The notes under the pieces were generated by a model, which worked only from the letters and a program-made list of their open reading frames with translations, was not told the origin of the DNA and ran no database searches. Positions 53,672 through 61,707 of a stretch of DNA of 64,000 nucleotides are shown in pieces. The stretch lies in assembly GCF_000478605.2 (NCBI RefSeq), contig NZ_ASHX02000001.1:2271895-2335894 (forward strand), written 5' to 3'. Position numbers and translations under genes: made by a program. Source of the DNA: Streptomyces thermolilacinus SPC6 (lineage in GTDB: Bacteria > Actinomycetota > Actinomycetes > Streptomycetales > Streptomycetaceae). Positions within the stretch are counted from its first letter, which is position 1. The number at the start of each line of letters is the position of its first letter.

Positions 53672-53891
53672 GGCGCTGTGCGGCTGCGCCGAGTGGAGGT
53701 ACGCCTGGGGCGGGGTGGGTGGCGCTGCGCCCGGCGGCTGCCGCCACGTGGGGCGTTCGCCCACTGCGGGTGGGCGTGTGGCGCTGTGCCGGGCGGCCGC
53801 CCCCGGGGGTGTCCGCCCACCGTCGGCGGGCGGTCGCGCCGCGCCCGCGGCCGCCCCCGGGTGGGGGTGTTCACCCACTGCCGGTGGGGGC
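53672..53891 (+). repeat. Degenerate 56-59-bp tandem repeat
   Basis: Units start GGCGCTGCGCCC (53721), GGCGCTGTGCCG (53780) and GCGCCGCGCCCG (53836) and share a CGCCCACTGCGGGTGGGCG-like inner palindrome. A partial unit precedes them from 53672. Matching between units is about two thirds. Confidence 0.6.
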
Positions 53892-53942
53892 GGGGCCCCT
53901 CCGGGCTCACTTCCTACGGGGCGACCCTGTACGACCCTGCGC
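53891..53942 (-). repeat. Interspersed repeat A, inverted partial copy 3
   Basis: On the minus strand it reads ACAGGGTCGCCCC, AGGAAGTGAGCCCGGAGGGG, CCCCGCCCC, in the order of copies 1 and 2, with the centre missing. Confidence 0.65.
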
Positions 53943-53974
53943 GTCGATGGCCGGGCACCCCTTTTACCAGGTAA

Positions 53975-54089
53975 ACGAGCGGATCACGATCCCGGCAGGT
54001 ACGCATCCTGTCCGCCTTCGGCCCAGTACGACGCGCAGTGCTGCTGGTGTCGCCGGGGACAAGGCCGGCCGTGGGGGGGGAGGAGACGA
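53975..54089 (+). pseudogene. Remnant of a HigB/Gp49-type toxin
   Basis: In one frame the DNA encodes SRSRQVRILSAFGPVRRAVLLV, and then after a one-base shift AGDKAGRG. Together they match the RILFAFDPWRSAILLVAGDK core of phage Gp49-like RelE/HigB toxins. A stop lies just upstream and no complete frame exists, so it is dead. It is directly before an antitoxin remnant. Confidence 0.65.
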
Positions 54090-54395
54090 AGCGGGCCATG
54101 CGCGCGCCGGGAGGCCGCGGGGCTGCCGGTTCGGTCCGCCGAGGAGAAGCGGGCCGACATGGAGCGGCTGCGGGACGAGGTGCGGGCGTATCGGCTCGCG
54201 GAGATCCGGCGGGAGCAGGCGCTCACGCAGAAGGACGTCGCGACGAGCATGGGGTCTCCGCGCCCAGGGTCTCGGCCATCGAGCACGGCGAGGCGGACGC
54301 ACCGAGGTGGCGACGTTGCGGTCCGTGTGGAGGCGCTGGGAGGCAGGCTGCGGGTGGCGGCCGACTTCGGGGACATCGAGTACACCGTCGCCTGA
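54090..54395 (+). pseudogene. Frameshifted XRE-family antitoxin
   Basis: The intact family reads KRADMERLRDEVRAYRLAEI, QALTQKDVATSMGVSAPRVS, AIEHGEA, TEVATLRSYVEALGG, RLRVAADFGDIEYTVA. Here these blocks lie in three reading frames: one base is missing after ATSMG, one after GEAD and one at LRS-VEALGG. The three single-base losses add to three, so the last block returns to the original frame. An intact protein cannot be made. Confidence 0.75.
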
Positions 54396-54429
54396 CGGGA
54401 GCGGGGCCCGGGCGGGCCCCGCTCCGGGG

Positions 54430-55665
54430 TTACGCGGCGCCCGCGTCGATCAGGGCGGCCGCGGTGAAGAGCTCGACACCCACCTTGATCGCGGTCTCGT
54501 CCACGTCGAAGTTGCCGCGGTGGAGGTCCAGGTGGGTCGTGTCGGAGGGGCGGCGGACGCCGAGGCGGGCCATGGCGCCCGGGACGTGCTCCAGGTACCA
54601 GGAGAAGTCCTCGCCGCCCAGGGACTGCTCGGTGTCCTCCACCGCGTACGGGCCCCGGCGACGCTGCATGGACTCGCGGAGGAGCTCCGTGATCACCGGG
54701 TCGTTGACGACCGGCGGGACGCCCCGTACGTAGTCGATCTGGGCCTTCGCGCCGTGCAGGGCCGCCACCTCGTCGATCGCCGCGTACACCTGGTCCGGCG
54801 CGCCGCGCCACGCCTCGATGTCCAGGCAGCGGACCGTGCCGCCCAGCTCCGCGTGCTGGGGGATGACGTTCGGGGCGTGGCCGGACTCGATGCGGCCCCA
54901 GGTGAGGACCAGGCCGGAACGGGCGTCGATGCGGCGGGCCAGGAGCGCCGGGACGTCCGTGGCGACGCGGGCCGCCGCGGTGACCATGTCCGTGGTCAGG
55001 TGCGGGCGCGCCGTGTGGCCGCCGGGGCCGTCGAGGGTGACCTCCAGGCGGTCGCAGGCGGACGTGATGGGCCCGACGCGCAGGCCGATCTTCCCCGCGT
55101 CGACGCGCGGGTCGCAGTGGACGGCGATGATCCGGCCGACGCCGTCCAGGACGCCCGCCTCGATCGCGTCGACCGCGCCGCCGGGCAGGACCTCCTCGGC
55201 GGGCTGGAAGAGGAGCCGTACGGGACGGGGCAGGAGGCCCTGGCGGTGCAGGTCCGCGAGGACGAGCCCGGCGCCGAGGACCGTCGTCGTGTGGACGTCG
55301 TGCCCGCAGGCGTGGGCGCGGTCCGGGACGGTCGAGCGGTACGGGCAGTCCGCCTTCGTGTCCGGGATGGGCAGGGCGTCGATGTCCGCGCGCAGGGCGA
55401 GCATGGGGCGGTGGCCGTCCCAGGTGCCGATGTCGCAGGTGAGTCCCGTGCCGCCGGGCAGGACCCTCGGGTGGAGACCGGCGGCCTCCAGCCGGGCCTT
55501 GAGGGCGGCCGTGGTGCGAAACTCCTGGTTGCCGAGCTCCGGGTGCATGTGCAAATCCCGGCGGAAGGCGATCAGCTCGGTGCGGAGTGACTCCGGCAGC
55601 GTACCGAGGAGGGGCGTTTCGTCGGGAACGTCGGCTTCGGACTCGCGGGACATCAACTTGTTCAC
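54430..55665 (-). CDS. M20-family amidohydrolase
   Basis: A 411-residue metallo-amidohydrolase (N-acyl amino acid deacylase type). Metal ligands appear in HACGHDVHTT, PAEEVLPGG, HCDPR and the late GGEDFSWYLE motif; the dimerisation domain is in the middle (about 190-300). GTG 55665 lies seven bases after TACCCT, implying a leaderless mRNA; ATG 55653 is an alternative. Physiological substrate unknown. Confidence 0.88.
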   Translation of the reverse strand: MNKLMSRESEADVPDETPLLGTLPESLRTELIAFRRDLHMHPELGNQEFRTTAALKARLEAAGLHPRVLPGGTGLTCDIGTWDGHRPMLALRADIDALPIPDTKADCPYRSTVPDRAHACGHDVHTTTVLGAGLVLADLHRQGLLPRPVRLLFQPAEEVLPGGAVDAIEAGVLDGVGRIIAVHCDPRVDAGKIGLRVGPITSACDRLEVTLDGPGGHTARPHLTTDMVTAAARVATDVPALLARRIDARSGLVLTWGRIESGHAPNVIPQHAELGGTVRCLDIEAWRGAPDQVYAAIDEVAALHGAKAQIDYVRGVPPVVNDPVITELLRESMQRRRGPYAVEDTEQSLGGEDFSWYLEHVPGAMARLGVRRPSDTTHLDLHRGNFDVDETAIKVGVELFTAAALIDAGAA

Positions 55666-55847
55666 CCATCACAGGGTAGGCGTCTTTGCCCTCCAACTTA
55701 CGTGTGATCTACAAAACTTCCGCCCGTTAGGGGAAAGAAACCCGCCGGAGCGGGCTTGACGGGGGTCCGCAGTGGGTAAGCTCACGCGTTTCGAGGGTTC
55801 ATTGATCTTGATCGGGGCGGTCGAGGGGCGGGCGGGTTAACAGTCGT

Positions 55848-56969
55848 TTACGTTCCGGTCAGCGACAGACCGTGTGCCGAGCGGGCCGTCTCGGTCACCG
55901 TCGCGAGGAAGCCGCGGGCCCTCGGCGGGGCCGTCGCCCGCAGCCACTCGGGGGCGACGTCGCAGACGGTGATCGTGACGCCCGTGCCGGCGAGAGCCGC
56001 CGGGAGGGTGTGCACGACCGTGGAGGGGAAGCTCAGCACCGTACGGCCGATGGGGCCGCGCCGCGCGATCACCTCCAGCGGCAGCTCGGGCCGGACGATC
56101 TCGAGGCCCGTCGTGGTGGCGATGCGGTGCAGCTTCGTCACGCTCTCGCGGCGGTGCGCGAAGTAGCGCCTCACGCCGTGCGCCGCGGCGAGTGCGGCGA
56201 CCGCCTCCACGTACCGGTCGGGGTCCACCACGCCCGTCTCCACCAGCGACGTGCCGACCAGGTCCGCGCCCGCGGCGAGCCGGGGCGGCCCGAACCGGGC
56301 GCGGGTCCAGCCGAAGCGGTTCCGGTGCACCTCGGTACCCGCGGGCGCCTCGACCGGCAGGGCGGTGAAGATCTCGACCGTACGGCGCCGTCCCGGCGCC
56401 AGTCGGCGGCGGGCCAGGGCCGTGACCGGCGCCAGCGCCAGTTCGCGCGGGCCCCGGTCGCCGCGCCGGTGCCAGCGCACCAGCCGCTCGCCGCGCGCCA
56501 GCTGGGCGGCGTACTCCATGGTCGCCGTGCCGTCGTCCACCACCGTGACCCGGCGCGGCGGGAACACGCTGAGCAGCAGTTGCACGTACCGCGAGAACGG
56601 GTCGCCGACCAGCACCCGCTGCGCGCCCCGCAGCAGCGGCGCCAGGTCGCGCAGCGTACGGACGGGGCCGCCGCCCCTGGCCGCGCCGCCCCGCGCCTCC
56701 TGCCACCGGACGGTGACGCCCTCGTCGCGGGCCAGCGCGGCCATGCGGCGGAGCTGGCCGCGCGACATGGGGTCCGTGGGCGGGAGGACGACCAGCGTCA
56801 GGGGGCCGCCCCGGTGCGCGAGCGGGTCGCTGTCGCCGCCCAGCGCGTCGCCGTCGTGGCCGTCGGGGCGCGCGTACCGCCACTCCAGGACGTTCAGGAC
56901 CTGGACGGGGCTTTCGGCCAGGGCGACGACCGGGGTGGGGGGTGCCGGGTCGGGGTGTCGGGGCGTCAT
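55848..56969 (-). CDS. Polysialyltransferase-like glycosyltransferase
   Basis: A 373-residue GT-B-like enzyme. It has the bacterial sialyltransferase D/E-D/E-G motif (VTVVDDGTATMEY, about 135) and an HP/His-like segment (YFAHRRES) plus a late Ser/Thr-rich motif (LSFPSTVVHTLPAA). ATG 56969 overlaps the stop of the NeuB-like gene (ATGA). It is the last gene of the minus-strand operon and probably adds nonulosonic acid residues to a cell-wall polymer. Confidence 0.72.
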   Translation of the reverse strand: MTPRHPDPAPPTPVVALAESPVQVLNVLEWRYARPDGHDGDALGGDSDPLAHRGGPLTLVVLPPTDPMSRGQLRRMAALARDEGVTVRWQEARGGAARGGGPVRTLRDLAPLLRGAQRVLVGDPFSRYVQLLLSVFPPRRVTVVDDGTATMEYAAQLARGERLVRWHRRGDRGPRELALAPVTALARRRLAPGRRRTVEIFTALPVEAPAGTEVHRNRFGWTRARFGPPRLAAGADLVGTSLVETGVVDPDRYVEAVAALAAAHGVRRYFAHRRESVTKLHRIATTTGLEIVRPELPLEVIARRGPIGRTVLSFPSTVVHTLPAALAGTGVTITVCDVAPEWLRATAPPRARGFLATVTETARSAHGLSLTGT

Positions 56970-57856
56970 GCCGGGGCCAGGACCCTGCGGAGCTTCTTCA
57001 TGGGCGCCAGCTCGGAGTCGTACACCCGCTTCACGCCGTCCCCGAGCGCGGTCTCGATGGTGCGGATGTCGCGGACGAGCCGGGTGAGGCCCTGCGGTTC
57101 GACCGACGCGGCCTGGTCGGAGCCCCACATCGCGCGGTCCAGGGTGATGTGCCGCTCCACGAAGACGGCGCCCAGCGCGACGGCGGCGAGCGTCGTCTGG
57201 AGGCCGGTCTCGTGGCCGCTGTAGCCGATCGGGATGTTCGGGTAGTCACGGCGCAGGGACTCGATGACGCGGAGGTTCAGCTCCTCCGCCTTCGCCGGGT
57301 AGGTGGACGTGGCGTGGCAGAGCAGGATGTTGTCGGAGCCGAGGACCTCGACGGCGTGCCGGATCTGCTTGGGCGTGGACATGCCGGTGGAGAGGATGAC
57401 CGTACGGCCGGTCGCGCGGACGGCGCGCAGCAGTTCGTCGTCGGTGAGGGACGCGGACGCGATCTTGTGGGCCGGTACGTCGAACTTCTCCAGGAACGCC
57501 ACCGCCTCGGTGTCCCACGGGGACGCGAACCAGGCGATGCCGCGCGCCCGGCAGTGCTCGTCGATGGCGCGGTACTCCGTCTCGCCGAACTCGACGCGGT
57601 GCCGGTAGTCGATGTACGTCATCCGGCCCCAGGGGGTGTCGCGCTCGATGTCCCACTGGTCGCGGGGCGTGCAGATCTCCGGGGTGCGCTTCTGGAACTT
57701 CACCGCGTCGCAGCCCGCGTCGGCGGCCGCGTCGACGAGCGCGAGGGCCTTGTCGAGGTCGCCGTTGTGGTTGATGCCGATCTCGCCGGTCACGTAGACG
57801 GGGTGGCCGGGGCCGACGGGACGGCCGCCGAGGGTGCGCGTGCGCTGGTCGTTCAT
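56966..57856 (-). CDS. NeuB-family nonulosonic acid synthase without the SAF domain
   Basis: Condenses phosphoenolpyruvate with a hexose derivative to give a nonulosonic acid (probably Kdn or Neu5Ac-like). The 296-residue protein has the NeuB TIM-barrel motifs YVTGEIGINHNGDLDKAL, DAVKFQKRTPE, ILLCHATSTYP and GYSGHETG. It ends there: the C-terminal antifreeze-like SAF domain (about 60 residues) of standard NeuB is absent. GGAAAG lies upstream of ATG 57856, two bases after the previous stop. The cluster supports activation and transfer of its product. Confidence 0.85.
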   Translation of the reverse strand: MNDQRTRTLGGRPVGPGHPVYVTGEIGINHNGDLDKALALVDAAADAGCDAVKFQKRTPEICTPRDQWDIERDTPWGRMTYIDYRHRVEFGETEYRAIDEHCRARGIAWFASPWDTEAVAFLEKFDVPAHKIASASLTDDELLRAVRATGRTVILSTGMSTPKQIRHAVEVLGSDNILLCHATSTYPAKAEELNLRVIESLRRDYPNIPIGYSGHETGLQTTLAAVALGAVFVERHITLDRAMWGSDQAASVEPQGLTRLVRDIRTIETALGDGVKRVYDSELAPMKKLRRVLAPA

Positions 57857-57858
57857 GG

Positions 57859-59229
57859 TCACTTTCCTTGCGGGGAGGGGGCGGGGAAGGAGGGCGGGAC
57901 AGGGGTGCGGGCGGGCCGGGCGGAGTCGTCGAGGCGGGGGCCCAGGAGCCACGCGGCTATCTCGCGTACGGCTCCGGCACCGCCGCGCGTGGCCGTGACG
58001 GCGCGGGCGGCGGCCCGTACGGCCGCGTGGGCGTCGGCCACCGCGACGGGCCAGCCGACGAGGGCCAGGCAGGGCAGGTCGTTGACGTCGTTGCCCGCGT
58101 AGAGGACCCGCTGCGGGTCGATGCCGTACTCCTCGCACCAGTGCTTGAGCGCGGCGTCCTTGCGGTCGATGCCGTGCAGGACCGGGACGTGGAGCTTGCG
58201 GGCGCGGGCGGCGACGACCGGGTTCTTCTCGGTGGAGAGGATCAGCAGGTGCAGCCCGGCGCGGCGGAGCGCGGCCACGCCGAGGCCGTCGCCCCGGTGG
58301 ACGGCGACCAGTTCGCGGCCGTCCGCGTCGATGAGGACCCGGTCGTCGGTCTGGGTGCCGTCGAAGTCCAGGACGACCGCGTCCACGTCGGCCAGGGTCG
58401 GGGTGGCCTGGGGGTCGAGGAGCGGCGCCAGCGCGCGGGCGCGGGCCAGGTCGTGCGGGTCGTCGATCTCCAGCACGCGGGCCGGGTCGGTGGGGACGAG
58501 GGCGGTGCGGCCGAAGAAGCGGTGCCCGTGCGTACGGAAGCCGGTGGCGTCCATGGCGTACGCGGCGCCCGTCTCCAGGTACTCGGGCCGCCGGTCCTGG
58601 CGGCGGGGGCGGTGGGCCTTGTCGTGGTTGACGCCCTCGGCGTGGAGGCCGGCGGCGGGGGTGGTGTGCGGGGTGTTGGGGCTGGGGGTGGTGGGCTCGG
58701 GTGTGGTGGGGCTGGAGGTGGTGGGGTCGGGCGCGGTGTACGGGGTGGTGGGTCCCGGCGCGGTGTACGGGGCGGGGAGCGTGTGGCGCCAGAGGAAGCC
58801 GTGCGTCGGGGCGACCGTCAGGGCCGTGTCCCCGCCGCCGTCGAGGACCTCCGCCGCCACGCCGTCCACGTCGCCGGGCGTCAGGAACGGGCTGGTGCAC
58901 TGGACCAGGAGGACCACGTCGGCGGGGCTGCCGTGCCGGGTCTCGTGGGCGTCCAGGGCGTGCAGCAGGGCCGCCTCGCTGGTCGCCGTGTCGTCGGCGA
59001 GGGCGGCCGGGCGGTGGACCACCTCGGCGCCCGCGCCCGTCGCGACCGCCGCGATGTCCGGGTCGTCGGTGGACACCGCGACGTGCGTGACGCGGCGGGC
59101 CGCCAGGCATGCCCGGACGGCGCGGGCGACCAGGGGGACGCCGCCGACCGGGGCGAGGTTCTTGCCGGGGACGCCCTTGGAGCCGCCCCGGGCCGGGATC
59201 ACCGCCAGCACGGTGCGCGGGGCCGTCAC
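57859..59229 (-). CDS. CMP-nonulosonate cytidylyltransferase fused to HAD phosphatase
   Basis: A 456-residue bifunctional protein. Residues 1-290 are a NeuA-like cytidylyltransferase (LAVIPARGGSKGVPGKNL; QCTSPFLTP; GVNHDKAHRPRRQDRRPEYLETGAAYAMD). Residues about 310-440 are a HAD phosphatase of the KDO-8-P/Neu-9-P type (VDAVVLDFDGTQTDDRV; LHGIDRKDAALKHWC; AGNDVNDLPCL). An approximately 40-residue Pro/Thr-rich repeat (about 145-190) interrupts the cytidylyltransferase. GTG 59229 overlaps the preceding stop (GTGA). Confidence 0.88.
   Translation of the reverse strand: MTAPRTVLAVIPARGGSKGVPGKNLAPVGGVPLVARAVRACLAARRVTHVAVSTDDPDIAAVATGAGAEVVHRPAALADDTATSEAALLHALDAHETRHGSPADVVLLVQCTSPFLTPGDVDGVAAEVLDGGGDTALTVAPTHGFLWRHTLPAPYTAPGPTTPYTAPDPTTSSPTTPEPTTPSPNTPHTTPAAGLHAEGVNHDKAHRPRRQDRRPEYLETGAAYAMDATGFRTHGHRFFGRTALVPTDPARVLEIDDPHDLARARALAPLLDPQATPTLADVDAVVLDFDGTQTDDRVLIDADGRELVAVHRGDGLGVAALRRAGLHLLILSTEKNPVVAARARKLHVPVLHGIDRKDAALKHWCEEYGIDPQRVLYAGNDVNDLPCLALVGWPVAVADAHAAVRAAARAVTATRGGAGAVREIAAWLLGPRLDDSARPARTPVPPSFPAPSPQGK
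58630..58790 (-). repeat. Pro/Thr-encoding minisatellite inside the NeuA-HAD gene
   Basis: On the minus strand the units encode PYTAPGPTT, PYTAPDPTT, then shorter SPTTPEPTTPSPNT-type variants. The 27-base unit is repeated nearly exactly twice and then decays. It lies in a surface loop position of the cytidylyltransferase. Confidence 0.75.
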
Positions 59230-60554
59230 AGCTCCCCCAGGCGGCGGATGACGGGCGCCACGTGCTGGACGCCGTGCCGGTACGCGCCCCGCGCCGCCCC
59301 GCGCGCCGCGTCGCGCAGCACCCGGCGCACCCCGCGCGCGCCGGGCACCGCCGTCGCGTCGGCCGCGTCCAGGCGGTGCCGCGCCAGGATGCCGGGCAGG
59401 TAGCCGGGGGCGGAGGTGCGCGTGTAGTACGGGGCGATGGGCGGCAGGACGTCGCGCTCCAGCAGCTCGGCCACCCGTCGGCGGGCCTCGGCGAAGGCCG
59501 CGTCGTCCTGGTCCCGTACGGCCCGTTCGTGCCCGGTGTCCCCCGCCGGGCCCACCGGCTCCACGCCCTGGTCCGCGAGCCACGCCGGGTCCGGCACCGG
59601 CTCCTCACCGGCGTCCAGGCGGTCCCAGGAGGTGAGCAGCCCCGAGCCGATGAAGTGGTGGTTGCCGAGCGCCTCTCGCACGCCCAGGTCGGTGAGGACC
59701 GCCGTCGGCACGCCCCGGTGCAGCGCCTCAAGCGCGGCCGTCGACGACACGGTGACCAGCAGGTCCGTACGGTCCAGGACGGCGCCCATGTGCCCGTAGA
59801 CGAGCCGCGTGTTGGGCGGCAGCGGCAGGGTCCGGGCCAGCTTCTGGTACGGCAGCTCCTCGATGTGCGTCGTGTGCTCGCCCGGCCTGGAGCGGAGCTT
59901 CAGCAGCACCTCGCGCTCCGGGTGCAGCCGCGCGTGCCCGGCCAGCCGCCGCAGCAGGTACAGCCGGTCGGCGCGCGACGCCGGTACGGACGGCTGCGCG
60001 GCGAACACGACGGTGTGCCGTCCCGGTACGGGCCGGTGCGGGGCCCCGCCGAGGAACGGCAGCCGGGCCTCCACGACGGCCGACGGGTCGGCGCCGACGC
60101 CCTCGTACACGGCCCTGAACCGCCGCGCGTCGTACGGTGAGTTGGCCAGCACCACGTCGGCGCCGTGCCGCAGCAGCAGCCCGTCGGCGAGCTTCTCGTA
60201 GACGACGCCCACGTAGCCGGTGACGACGACCGGGCGGCGGGGCGTGGGCAGGGCGGCGAGCCCGTGGAGCAGCGCCTGCACGGTGCCGCCGACGAGGGCG
60301 AGGACGACCACGTCGTACGCCTCCTCCCGTACGTCCCGCAGGAACTGCGCGCCCGTCACCTCCCGGGGCGTGCCGAGTCCGGCCTCGGCGAGCTGCCGGG
60401 CGGTCGGCGTGGCCCGGCCGCGCAGCGCGTACCCGGTGATGCCGGGGGCTGCCGGTGAGGGCTGCGGGGCGAGTCGGCGCGCGGTGAGCGCGCCCCATTT
60501 CCAGCGGGTGTCGGAGTCCGCGAGAACGGCGATCCGAGGTGTGGGCGAAGGCAC
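59226..60554 (-). CDS. Glycosyltransferase-like protein of the nonulosonate cluster
   Basis: A 442-residue GT-B-like protein (related to a Streptomyces group often called DUF6716 putative glycosyltransferase). Rossmann-type start RIAVLADSDTRWKWGALTARRL; later VVVTGYVGVVYEK, and the donor-side HMGAVLDRTDLLVTVSSTAALEALHRGVP. GTG 60554 is exactly seven bases after TAACGT (a -10 box), so the transcript should be leaderless. First gene of the minus-strand operon. Confidence 0.75.
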   Translation of the reverse strand: MPSPTPRIAVLADSDTRWKWGALTARRLAPQPSPAAPGITGYALRGRATPTARQLAEAGLGTPREVTGAQFLRDVREEAYDVVVLALVGGTVQALLHGLAALPTPRRPVVVTGYVGVVYEKLADGLLLRHGADVVLANSPYDARRFRAVYEGVGADPSAVVEARLPFLGGAPHRPVPGRHTVVFAAQPSVPASRADRLYLLRRLAGHARLHPEREVLLKLRSRPGEHTTHIEELPYQKLARTLPLPPNTRLVYGHMGAVLDRTDLLVTVSSTAALEALHRGVPTAVLTDLGVREALGNHHFIGSGLLTSWDRLDAGEEPVPDPAWLADQGVEPVGPAGDTGHERAVRDQDDAAFAEARRRVAELLERDVLPPIAPYYTRTSAPGYLPGILARHRLDAADATAVPGARGVRRVLRDAARGAARGAYRHGVQHVAPVIRRLGEL

Positions 60555-60561
60555 GCCGAGG

Positions 60562-60567
60562 ACGTTA
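60562..60567 (-). promoter_or_regulatory. -10 box of the minus-strand nonulosonate operon
   Basis: TAACGT on the minus strand, seven bases before GTG 60554. The plus-strand promoter at 60708-60713 has the same word and spacing. Confidence 0.6.
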
Positions 60568-60707
60568 GGAATGCATTTCGGTGCGCGGCCCAACTCGACC
60601 GCAACAAACGGTGAACAGAGTCCGGCGGCCGTCCGGTTCAGCGGTGCGCCGCCCACTGTTCACCGCGCATCCCTTTCCCCGTCGGGAGGAATGCGGGGGC
60701 CGCGCCC

Positions 60708-60713
60708 TAACGT
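60708..60713 (+). promoter_or_regulatory. -10 box of the plus-strand glycosyltransferase operon
   Basis: CCTAACGTCC with the hexamer TAACGT, seven bases before GTG 60721. Mirror image of the divergent promoter. Confidence 0.6.
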
Positions 60714-60720
60714 CCGGTGT

Positions 60721-61707
60721 GTGGTCAAGCTCTCCGTCGTCGTGCCGTTCTTCAATGTGCAGAGATACGTGCCCGACGCCCTTAGAAGCCTGCGCGCCAA
60801 CGCCCGCGACGATTTCGAATTCCTGCTGGTCGACGACTGTTCGACGGACGGCACGCCGGAGATCCTGCGGCGGGCCGTGCGGGAGGTCCCGGGCGCGGCG
60901 CTGCTGCGGCACGAACACAACCGGGGCCTGGCGACGGCCCGCAACACGGGTCTGGACGCGGCGCGCGGCGAGTACATCGCGTTCCTCGACGGCGACGACT
61001 GGGTCGCGCCCGGCCACTACGCCCAAGTGCTCTCGGTGATCGAGGAGTTGGGTTGCGACTTCGTCCGCACCGACCATGTCCGGTGCACCGGCCGCGAGCG
61101 GTCGCTCCAGCGGGTCCCGGTGGGGCGGCGGGGCGAGGTGCTGCGACCTCGGGAGGCGATCCTCCCGGCCGACCGGTCCACGTCGGTGGACTACCCGTAC
61201 GCCTGGGCGGGGATGTACCACCGGCGGCTCGCGGAGCGCGGGCTGCTGCGTTTCACGGACGGGCTGCGCACGGCGGAGGACCGGCCGTGGATCTGGCGGC
61301 TGCACCGCGAGGCGGATTCGTTCGCGGTGACCCGGGGAACGCCGGGAATCTTCTACCGGCGCGGTGTCGCCTCGTCCCTCACCCAGATCGGGGATATTCG
61401 TCAGCTCGATTTCATCAGGGCTTTCGACCAGGTACTCGAGGAAACCGCGAATGATCCGGAGGCGGACCGTCTGATGCCGAAAGCGGTGCGCACCTACTGC
61501 GCGATCATCGCCCACCACGTGGGCGCGGCGGAGCGCTTCGAACCGGTCGTACGGCGGAGACTGCGCGCGTGGAGCGCGGCCGCGCTGCGCCGCATGCCGC
61601 AGGACTTGCTGGCGGAGGCGCTGGACGGGATGGACGCGGAGCGGGCGGTGGTGCTGCGCAGGCTGCGGCGGCGGCCCGCCCTGGTGGGCGCGGGGGTGCC
61701 GGCATGA
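60721..61707 (+). CDS. Family 2 glycosyltransferase
   Basis: A 328-residue GT-A glycosyltransferase. N-terminal domain LSVVVPFFNVQRYVPDALRSL with LLVDDCSTDGT and the DxD metal site FLDGDDW (about 85). The following helical region suits a polymer-assembly enzyme. GTG 60721 is at the predicted transcription start. It overlaps the next gene by four bases (ATGA). Confidence 0.9.
   Translation: MVKLSVVVPFFNVQRYVPDALRSLRANARDDFEFLLVDDCSTDGTPEILRRAVREVPGAALLRHEHNRGLATARNTGLDAARGEYIAFLDGDDWVAPGHYAQVLSVIEELGCDFVRTDHVRCTGRERSLQRVPVGRRGEVLRPREAILPADRSTSVDYPYAWAGMYHRRLAERGLLRFTDGLRTAEDRPWIWRLHREADSFAVTRGTPGIFYRRGVASSLTQIGDIRQLDFIRAFDQVLEETANDPEADRLMPKAVRTYCAIIAHHVGAAERFEPVVRRRLRAWSAAALRRMPQDLLAEALDGMDAERAVVLRRLRRRPALVGAGVPA

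Larger units (their letters stand above)
53410..53974. other. 565-bp repeat-rich gap
   Basis: No gene. Three (perhaps four) degenerate tandem units lie at 53672-53891, then an inverted copy of interspersed repeat A (53891-53942), then the remains of a toxin gene. Confidence 0.6.

Noticed and set aside
56966..59731. A single 921-codon frame covering NeuB and part of NeuA-HAD
   Set aside because: Only the last 296 codons are NeuB; the rest is the wrong frame of the NeuA-HAD gene. Overlap codons and ribosome sites define separate genes.
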